DNA of 64,000 bases from Clostridium carboxidivorans P7. Its GTDB lineage: Bacteria > Bacillota > Clostridia > Clostridiales > Clostridiaceae. Location of the stretch: the NCBI RefSeq assembly GCF_001038625.1, contig NZ_CP011803.1, forward strand, positions 5,332,001 through 5,396,000, written 5' to 3'. Below the pieces are notes generated by a model. That model was not told where the DNA came from. It ran no database searches and was given only the letters and a program-made list of their open reading frames with translations. The translations under genes and the position numbers were made by a program. This document shows, one piece after another, positions 58,494-64,000 of the stretch (the stretch's first letter is position 1; the number at the start of each line of letters is the position of its first letter).

Positions 58494-59549
58494 ATGATTC
58501 CGAAGAATATAAAAAAAGATGATATTATAAATGCCATTAAAGAGGTAGATTTAAATGGAGTTCCAAACAATAGGAAATCAACAAAATATAAACTTATGTA
58601 TAATGATAGAGCATATCCACCTAAATATTTAATTTCTATAGCAAATAAGTACATTAATGGGCATGTCCTGAAATCTTGTGAATTTAGTGGCGGTAACGAA
58701 AGCAATGAATTTTTAAAAAATTTAGGATTTGAAATAAAAAAATATAATGATAATAGTATAGATAATAATCATATTGAATCTAATGTTTTAATAGGAACTT
58801 GCTGCATTGAATCATATAAAAGTATTAATAATACAAAACGAGAAAATTTACTTTTACAGTTAATTGAGTTATCAAATAATAAGTTAGACTTATTGCTTTT
58901 GCCAGCAGGTTTTTTTAAATTTGATTATAAACCAAATGATATTAATGATTTATTTGTAAATGAAGTTCAAGAATATCTAAGATTGCTGGATAGTAAAATG
59001 GTTATTTGCTATGGAATAGATGGTAGAGGTAATACAGATCAAATTGGAGTAGCAGTTAACAAAGATGGGTTACTTAGTGCTGGAAGGAAATTTTATCATA
59101 CAGATAACTCAATACTACTTGCGGATAATTATAAATCAAAAGAAATTGGTAAACAAAGAATTTTCCCAATAGGAAATAAAAAATTTTATATTGCTATTTG
59201 CTATGATGGATTTGGAATCAGAAAGAAAAATCTTGAAAATCCAGGAGTCGATGTTATATTAAACCTAGTACATGGATTCAATCCAATTGGTGAAGGTGGT
59301 TCCGGAGATGTATATTTTGCAAAACACTCCTTTGCTGGAGCATCAAAGCAATGGGGATGTCCGACATTTGGAGCAGCTGTATTTGAAAGACGTGAAGTTT
59401 CTAAAAATTGGCCTACAGGAGTTTTATGGAACCAAGGAGAGAAAAGTACTCAAAATTGGAAGTATAATGAAAATCCAATGACTCCGATAAATGAAATAAG
59501 TTTTTCTGATAAATATGAAAAAGCCTTAATTAGAATATATTCAATATAA
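58494..59549 (+). CDS. ScoMcrA-head domain fused to a nitrilase-fold domain
   Basis: The 351-residue protein's residues 1-85 match the N-terminal head found in ScoMcrA-like HNH restriction proteins: IPKNIKKDDIINAIKEVDLN, GVPNNRKSTKYKLMYNDRAY, PPKYLISIANKYINGH, FSGGNESNEFLKNLGFEI. From about residue 95 a carbon-nitrogen-hydrolase-like fold follows. It has a Lys in SAGRKFYHTDN and a nucleophile-position Cys in YIAICYDGFG, but the usual catalytic Glu appears to be Ala (LLLLPAGFF). No nuclease motif is visible. GGAGG lies 8 nt before ATG 58494. I infer a defence-associated role from the head domain; the reaction is unknown. Confidence 0.7.
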   Translation: MIPKNIKKDDIINAIKEVDLNGVPNNRKSTKYKLMYNDRAYPPKYLISIANKYINGHVLKSCEFSGGNESNEFLKNLGFEIKKYNDNSIDNNHIESNVLIGTCCIESYKSINNTKRENLLLQLIELSNNKLDLLLLPAGFFKFDYKPNDINDLFVNEVQEYLRLLDSKMVICYGIDGRGNTDQIGVAVNKDGLLSAGRKFYHTDNSILLADNYKSKEIGKQRIFPIGNKKFYIAICYDGFGIRKKNLENPGVDVILNLVHGFNPIGEGGSGDVYFAKHSFAGASKQWGCPTFGAAVFERREVSKNWPTGVLWNQGEKSTQNWKYNENPMTPINEISFSDKYEKALIRIYSI

Positions 59550-59557
59550 TTATATTA

Positions 59558-59614
59558 ATGGATATGTTCTCGCACACACCGTATGTTGAAACTGTGGTTA
59601 AATTAAGCAAGTAA
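59558..59614 (+). pseudogene. C-terminal remnant of a second RumA-type methyltransferase
   Basis: Eighteen codons, MDMFSHTPYVETVVKLSK, plus a stop match the last 18 residues of the RlmD at 1235-2587 (MDMFPHTPHVETVVKLSK), including much of the DNA sequence. The rest is gone. A CCGCC/GGCGG hairpin at about 59662-59689 could be its terminator. Confidence 0.75.
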
Positions 59615-59797
59615 AATCAACAGTTTTACGTTTTGATGTTGTATTAAAAACACATGTTTTCCGCCATGATTTTATACTTGGCGGAAGGATTATTTTTTTG
59701 CATGGTTCCTAAAAATTTAGGCTACGGAAATCTGACGGATTACAAAATTTTTGATATCAAGGTATCTTCAAAGAAGGTCGTATGGAGGTTGTAATAG

Positions 59798-60073
59798 ATG
59801 AGAGCAGATAAATTTAAGTTTAAAGTTACAAATAAGAAGACTGGAGATAGTGCAATCATATCACTTGATGACATATATGCCTACGAGGGTGAGGTTTGTG
59901 GGGTATTAATTGGTTATGATGAATCTGAATTAGCTAAGGAATATGGTGATGATTATAAAGCGAGACCATATATTCCTAATAGTTTGGCTGGAATTGCAAT
60001 AAATTATAATTCTGGATATGGGTTTAAGGGTATAAATGAAGATTTGGATTTCGAGTATGTTTTGGAGGAATAA
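59798..60073 (+). CDS. Hypothetical protein
   Basis: The 91-residue acidic protein contains KVTNKKTGDSAIISLDDIYA and YIPNSLAGIAINYNSGYGFK. A GGAGG site 10 nt upstream and a clean stop support it. No family was recognised. It lies between the RumA remnant and repeat R12. Confidence 0.65.
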   Translation: MRADKFKFKVTNKKTGDSAIISLDDIYAYEGEVCGVLIGYDESELAKEYGDDYKARPYIPNSLAGIAINYNSGYGFKGINEDLDFEYVLEE

Positions 60074-60098
60074 ATTAATATGGACTGGATGGATTCTG

Positions 60099-60171
60099 TA
60101 GCAAAACAAATTGTTAACAATTTGTTAACGACCCCCCGGGGGTCGTTGTGGGGTCTTGGCTGAACTTGCTA
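60099..60171 (+). repeat. Cloverleaf repeat, type C (copy R12)
   Basis: TAGCAAAAC; perfect hairpin AAATTG-TTAA-CAATTT; perfect stem AACGACCCCC/GGGGGTCGTT; CTTGGCTGA; closing CTTGCTA. It is the best-paired copy of the family. Confidence 0.88.
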
Positions 60172-60267
60172 ATAAAATATGGTATGGCTTTTTATAGAAA
60201 AGACTGTTTAATAAAAGTTAAAGGGGTATAGTTAATATTGGGGTTTTGAAGATTATATTTAAGCAAG

Positions 60268-60297
60268 AGCAGTAGTCAATTCTACTGCTTTTTTATA
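60268..60297 (+). terminator. Orphan terminator
   Basis: AGCAGTAG-tcaatt-CTACTGCT followed by TTTTTT, lying between repeats R12 and R13 with no gene directly upstream. It is probably left from a gene lost by recombination. Confidence 0.75.
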
Positions 60298-60304
60298 TGT
60301 TTAA

Positions 60305-60376
60305 TAGTAAAACAAATTGTTAACAATTTATTAACACCCCTCGGGGGTCGTTGTGAAGACTTAACTGAGCTTGCTA
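60305..60376 (+). repeat. Cloverleaf repeat, type C (copy R13)
   Basis: TAGTAAAAC; AAATTG-TTAA-CAATTT; ACACCCCTCGGGGGTCGT; closing GCTTGCTA. It is in direct orientation to R12 about 200 nt away. It begins the cassette holding the three genes at 60488-62932. Confidence 0.82.
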
Positions 60377-60487
60377 TTCACTTTCTAAAATACAATGTAA
60401 AAATTGCAACTTTATGATAAAAACAAGTAGACAATAAATAAAAATTAGAATATAATGGGTATAGAAAAAGTTTGGTGGTGTTTATAA

Positions 60488-61411
60488 TTGGAAAAAAATA
60501 TTTATGAAGAAAAAGAATTTGTAAAGTCCGATATATTTAATAGATACTCTAATCATAATCAAGAGCAGATAAAATATTTAATTACCCTTTTTAAGCGAGA
60601 GGATGTTGATTTTATTATAAAGCTTAGGAAAGATAACGCTATTGCTTTTGCCATGACAAATAATGTTCAAAGAAATATATTGACTATTTGGATATATGAA
60701 AAACATTTAAGAGTTCAAGTTTTCAACATATTAGACAAAAAAATATATACAATCAATGACTTTGATGATAGTTTTGTTGAAGCAGTATTAGAAAAATTCA
60801 ATTCATATTGTAAATCAAAAAAGCAAATCTCTCTATATATAAATGAAGATGTACTACAGAAAACAGAACAAATAGCCTTAAAAGAAGGTAAAAAGACAAA
60901 CGATATAATTGCAGAGTTGTTAGAGAATAAAATAAAAGGAATTTATATTAACAGAAAACACAAGAGAGAATTTTTAATGTTGTTAAAACAATTAGGTATT
61001 TATAATGAAACAGCAGAAGAAATCACTATTAATGATAAATATAGAAGGTTAGTATCATTTATTTATCTTATTTCACAATATCAGGATATTTATAAAGAGC
61101 AGTACGGGCAGAAGTTTTATTTTGATAGGAACTTAAACACATTAAATGGACCAATCAATAATCAATTTAACAATGGAACAGATGCAGAGCTTATATTAAA
61201 TTTAGCATTCATTATATTAAAAGATAAAGAGAGTTCAGCTGCTTTATTATTAGAATTACTACAGAATAGTATAAGCGATACAATAAAGCTTTTTATTATA
61301 ATTAATGCCATAAAAATTTTAAGTGGGAGATATAAAATAGTAAAGGAGGAATTAGTAGAGTATGAAAAAATAAGGAATGACAGTATAAGCCTAGATGATT
61401 TATTAAAGTAA
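60488..61411 (+). CDS. Unknown protein with RHH-like middle, possible DUF6075-like C-terminus
   Basis: The 307-residue protein starts at TTG 60488 (weak GGTGGTG site upstream). The N-terminal third is charged. Residues about 118-152 (ISLYINEDVLQKTEQIALKE, KTNDIIAELLENKI) have the pattern of a ribbon-helix-helix motif. The C-terminal half (about 160-290) with RKHKREFLMLLKQLG, YRRLVSFIYLISQYQDIYKE and LILNLAFIILKD loosely recalls DUF6075 proteins. It is followed 34 nt later by a pair of paralogues, apparently one operon. The function is unknown. Confidence 0.65.
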   Translation: MEKNIYEEKEFVKSDIFNRYSNHNQEQIKYLITLFKREDVDFIIKLRKDNAIAFAMTNNVQRNILTIWIYEKHLRVQVFNILDKKIYTINDFDDSFVEAVLEKFNSYCKSKKQISLYINEDVLQKTEQIALKEGKKTNDIIAELLENKIKGIYINRKHKREFLMLLKQLGIYNETAEEITINDKYRRLVSFIYLISQYQDIYKEQYGQKFYFDRNLNTLNGPINNQFNNGTDAELILNLAFIILKDKESSAALLLELLQNSISDTIKLFIIINAIKILSGRYKIVKEELVEYEKIRNDSISLDDLLK

Positions 61412-61445
61412 AATATAAATCAGTTTATTTAATGGAGGGATTGAT

Positions 61446-62174
61446 ATGGATAATCAAACTATTATTACTCAAATTATTGAGAAAGCTCAGGTGATTTTTT
61501 TAAAACCTACTTCTCAGTTTGAATATGAGCCTATAATTACAGGATGTAAAGTGAAAAATAGACAAGGAAGAACTAAAAAAATGTATGCTATAGCACCAAA
61601 TACATGGAGGGCATTTGAAAGAATAGATAAAGCTTCATTGGGAGCAAGTGAGGATTTTAAAAACTATTTAGTGTTTAATAAAAAAATGATAATTTCAAAG
61701 TTGAAGGAAATTAAGAGTATAGAACAGCTCGATGATTTTGAAAATATATTATACAATGAAATAAAATCTATTTTATCAGGAAAAGTAGTACCTAAAAAGT
61801 TATCATCCTATAATAGAATTAGGAAACCTATTGACTTGTTTATTGAACATATAGTTTGCATGTGTAGTGATTTAGAAAGCTATAGATTAGAATTGATACC
61901 ATTACTTTTCATACCATTGGATAGCCAGATTTTTTCATCCTCATATATTTTCAGCACCAAGCAATTGCAAGATTGCAATGTAAGAAGGAAATCTTCTTTT
62001 GGCGATTTACTAAATATTGATGATTATAGGAAGCTGCAAGATATTTTATATAATAAAGCTATAGATCATAGTAAAGTGAATAATAAGAATTTCTATAGGA
62101 TTTATTATGATTTATTATGGAACAACAGATTTTGTAATAATGGGGAAAATTTATTTGAGACAAATTTAGGTTAA
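61446..62174 (+). CDS. Unknown protein, first of a tandem paralogous pair
   Basis: The 242-residue protein shares several blocks with its downstream neighbour: YNRIRKPIDLFIEHIV, ELIPLLFIPLD, LQDILYNKAI and the ending YRIYYDLLWNNRF...NLFETN. No membrane helix, signal peptide or known catalytic motif was recognised. GGAGG precedes the ATG at a good distance. The strong conservation of the C-terminal block suggests a structured domain kept in both copies. Confidence 0.7.
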   Translation: MDNQTIITQIIEKAQVIFLKPTSQFEYEPIITGCKVKNRQGRTKKMYAIAPNTWRAFERIDKASLGASEDFKNYLVFNKKMIISKLKEIKSIEQLDDFENILYNEIKSILSGKVVPKKLSSYNRIRKPIDLFIEHIVCMCSDLESYRLELIPLLFIPLDSQIFSSSYIFSTKQLQDCNVRRKSSFGDLLNIDDYRKLQDILYNKAIDHSKVNNKNFYRIYYDLLWNNRFCNNGENLFETNLG

Positions 62175-62209
62175 TATTTTTAGATTTATATTGAGGGAGT
62201 GTTATAATA

Positions 62210-62932
62210 ATGGAACTTATTGCAAAAATGTTTATGGCGAAGGCAAAGAAAGTTTTTTTCAATCCAAGTCCTTTATATAACTATGATTCAATTGCACAAG
62301 GTTGTGTTGTGAAAGATGAATATGGTGATGAATGGACAATGAGTGCAATTGATAGAAGCATTTGGAGAGGATTCCATAGAGTGAATAATAATGAAGATGG
62401 ACCCAAAAAAGTTTACATTCAGTATTTTATAGAAAATAAAGTGAAAATTACTGACACGCTCAAAAAAATAAATAGCAAAGATGAACTTAATGAACTTTCT
62501 AATTATCTATATTACGAACTTAATGATTTACTAAAAGAAAATATTAAGGATGATAAGTTAGTATACAATAGAGTGAGAGTTCCTATAGATTTATTTTTAG
62601 AACATGTTGTATCGATGGCAATTGAATTGAATGATTGTAGAAAAAAACTTATACCTTTTTTATTTGTTCCCTTGGATGAACATACAATTAGAAATTGTTT
62701 CAATGAAAAACAACTAATTAAAGATAACCTTAATATTATATCAAGAATTGGAGATATTGATTTAGATAAAGAATATGATAGGATGCAGAAAATTTTATAT
62801 AATAGAGCTGTAAGAATTAGCAAGGAATATGGACAAGAATATTATAGAATTTATTCAGAGTTGCTATGGCATAATAGATATAGGAATTTTGGAAGAAACT
62901 TATTTGAAACAAACTTATTAAAAAATATTTAG
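62210..62932 (+). CDS. Unknown protein, second of a tandem paralogous pair
   Basis: The 240-residue paralogue of the preceding gene has YNRVRVPIDLFLEHVV, KLIPFLFVPLD, MQKILYNRAV and YRIYSELLWHNRYRNFGRNL. Divergence between the copies is large (roughly a third of residues alike by eye), so the duplication is old or the genes came in together. It lies 35 nt after the first copy. Repeat R14 starts 56 nt after the stop. The function is unknown. Confidence 0.7.
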   Translation: MELIAKMFMAKAKKVFFNPSPLYNYDSIAQGCVVKDEYGDEWTMSAIDRSIWRGFHRVNNNEDGPKKVYIQYFIENKVKITDTLKKINSKDELNELSNYLYYELNDLLKENIKDDKLVYNRVRVPIDLFLEHVVSMAIELNDCRKKLIPFLFVPLDEHTIRNCFNEKQLIKDNLNIISRIGDIDLDKEYDRMQKILYNRAVRISKEYGQEYYRIYSELLWHNRYRNFGRNLFETNLLKNI

Positions 62933-62988
62933 GAATTAAAAGTGGAATGCTCCAGTGGACAAATATTCTCGTATTTTAGGTGGACTTT

Positions 62989-63061
62989 AAGCAAACAAAA
63001 GCTTCCAGTTTTTGTAACGACCCCAGGGGTAGTTGCGAAACCTGAAAGGTTGAGCTTGCTA
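62989..63061 (+). repeat. Cloverleaf repeat, type A (copy R14)
   Basis: AAGCAAAC, CTTCCAG hairpin, CGACCCCAGGGGTAG stem, ACCTGAAAGGT hairpin, CTTGCTA. Its 3' half is repeated immediately downstream. Confidence 0.85.
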
Positions 63062-63062
63062 A

Positions 63063-63097
63063 GGGTAGTTGCGAAGCCTGAAAGGTTGAGCTTGCTA
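63063..63097 (+). repeat. Tandem duplicate of the R14 3' half
   Basis: GGGTAGTTGCGAAGCCTGAA followed by AGGTTGAGCTTGCTA repeats the end of R14 with one change (AAGCCT for AAACCT). It ends 2 nt before the transposase remnant. Confidence 0.85.
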
Positions 63098-63099
63098 CT

Positions 63100-63276
63100 C
63101 AGGAATCATTTTTTGGACATATGAAAGATGAGATAAATCTAAAATCCTGCACTACATTTGAATCTGTTAAGAAAATGATAGATAACTATATTACATATTA
63201 TAATAATTATAGATACCAATGGAACTTAAAAAAGATGACTCCTGTACAATACAGAAATCATCTCTTAGCATCTTAA
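63100..63276 (+). pseudogene. IS3-family (IS150-like) transposase remnant, C-terminus
   Basis: Fifty-eight codons encode QESFFGHMKDEI, MIDNYITYYNNYRYQWNLKK and MTPVQYRNHLLAS. This is the end of an IS3-family DDE transposase, including the catalytic-Glu region ESFFGHMKDE and the YNNYRYQWxLxxMTPVQYR tail. Everything upstream is missing; the break coincides with the repeat end. The insertion sequence's right end probably lies within 63285-63340 (TGTCCTTGACATGGGTACC). Confidence 0.85.
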
Positions 63277-63490
63277 TACTCTTTTTTACATTGTCCTTGA
63301 CATGGGTACCAGTTTATCTTGGTGGGTACTTTTTTAAAATTTATATTTTTTCTACAGTCTAATTGATAGGGAGCAGTTAATTTTATGTTGGAACAAGCTC
63401 TTTCTAATTTATTTTTTTATATTAAATTCAAATACCTTAAACGTATCCATTGATATTGTTCTTTTAAACGTCTTTAATTTTGAATTAAAC

Positions 63491-64000
63491 TTAACGTCCA
63501 TTCAATATGGACTCGCTTCCATCTGGTACTTCTGAAGTACCCCCAATGTAATAAACTCCATTGATTGTTTTGTTTATACTTAATAAGTGGTCTTTGTATG
63601 ATTTTGGTATACTTCCTCCTGAGAAGTATACTCCTATTCCATACTTAGCTGCTAATGCTGGAAGTGCTAAGTTGTTAGTTGTACTATCCTTACCACAGAA
63701 TAATGCCGTTCTAACCTTGTATGACTCCCCATTGTATGCTAGCTGACCTTTAAGTGCGTAATTTATTTCTATATTAGTCCCAGATGCTCCTTTCTTAACT
63801 GTGCTAGGAATACTGAAAGTTGACAACCCAAAGTTATTTGTAAACTGAATTAATTTATGGTTTATTGCATCTACTTCAGCTTGTGTTGTATTACTACCTA
63901 CAGTATCAATGGTACTTTTATACCTTAGCTCTGGACTCTCATCAAAAAATACTTGATAAAAGTCTTTTTGTTTTGAGTTCCAACTGCTCTCCAATGGCTT
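63491..64000 (-). CDS. Surface protein with CWB2-like C-terminus (partial)
   Basis: The frame is open to the right edge of the window, so the N-terminus is missing; 169 codons are visible. The C-terminal part has KVRTALFCGKDSTTNNLALP, a GIGVYFSGGSIPKSYKDHL segment and VYYIGGTSEVPDGSE. This has the alternating pattern of CWB2 wall-binding repeats (TALF.G... ALPALAAK, YYIGGTSEV) in divergent form. A true start cannot be given. Confidence 0.65.
   Translation of the reverse strand, partial: KPLESSWNSKQKDFYQVFFDESPELRYKSTIDTVGSNTTQAEVDAINHKLIQFTNNFGLSTFSIPSTVKKGASGTNIEINYALKGQLAYNGESYKVRTALFCGKDSTTNNLALPALAAKYGIGVYFSGGSIPKSYKDHLLSINKTINGVYYIGGTSEVPDGSESILNGR

Noticed and set aside
53707..63097. 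Cloverleaf repeats as integron attC sites
   Set aside because: No conserved RYYYAAC/GTTRRRY core pairs and no integron integrase; the cassette idea is kept only as an inference.
6757..63097. Repeats as a CRISPR array
   Set aside because: Copies are scattered kilobases apart, long, internally palindromic and without uniform spacers or cas genes.
62942..63124. Open frame through the duplicated R14 repeat
   Set aside because: Its repeated protein motif simply reflects the tandem DNA repeat.

Overview
The window is a stretch of a low-GC, AT-rich chromosome from an anaerobic, endospore-forming Clostridium (cluster I type). The main evidence is a complete gerA/gerB/gerC-type germination operon, several cell-wall-binding-repeat (CWB2) surface proteins, a clostridial 2-enoate-reductase-type flavoenzyme, EFR1-type ferredoxin, many ArsR/MarR/TetR/PadR regulator pairs, and AGGAGG ribosome sites with frequent TTG/GTG starts. 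No rRNA, tRNA or CRISPR array was seen.

Layout. 0-7 kb: start of an LTA-synthase-like gene (minus strand), a coiled-coil/RDD-like membrane protein, rlmD, and the spore germination operon. 7-11 kb: LysR regulator divergent from a 2-enoate-reductase-like flavoenzyme and a zinc alcohol dehydrogenase. 11-17 kb: chemoreceptor, small peptide-deformylase paralogue, MFS pump plus TetR. 17-21 kb: two-component system and three-gene ABC transporter of the lantibiotic-immunity type (no bacteriocin biosynthesis genes). 21-35 kb: MarR-MATE, TetR-hydrolase, QueG-like Fe-S protein, bile-salt/penicillin-amidase-type Ntn hydrolase, SH3/NlpC wall protein and a PadR operon, with a patch of gene remnants at 28.1-29.1 kb. 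35-44 kb: tandem GlcG-type lipoprotein, zeta-toxin module, CPBP protease, DUF1848 plus mutM, VanZ, CWB2 surface protein, EFR1 ferredoxin with ArsR. 44-53 kb: Agr-like LytTR regulator and sensor, MFS pump, M20 amidohydrolase, PucR regulator, FMN reductase. 53-64 kb: accessory region holding an HTH/alpha-CTD-like protein, a transglutaminase-CWB2 protein, a BspA-type lipoprotein, a ScoMcrA-head/nitrilase-like fusion, an unrecognised three-gene unit, an IS3 transposase remnant and the end of another surface protein.

The most striking non-gene signal is a family of about 75-nt intergenic repeats (at least 14 fairly complete copies and several fragments) that all can fold as a cloverleaf: closing stem AGCAA/TTGCT around three hairpins. 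Sub-families differ completely in hairpin sequence yet keep the base pairing. Copies lie at the broken edges of gene remnants (BadF-type ATPase, IS3 transposase, a frameshifted gene), supply the stop codon of one intact gene, and bracket accessory cassettes. They look like a small mobile or recombinogenic structured element whose mobilising enzyme is not in this window.

Many of the regulator-transporter pairs have a readable promoter with an overlapping palindromic operator (TetR/MFS, MarR/MATE, TetR/hydrolase, PadR, ArsR/EFR1), so much of the window consists of self-contained, substrate-inducible detoxification units. Functional assignments come from reading protein motifs by eye; no database search was possible.
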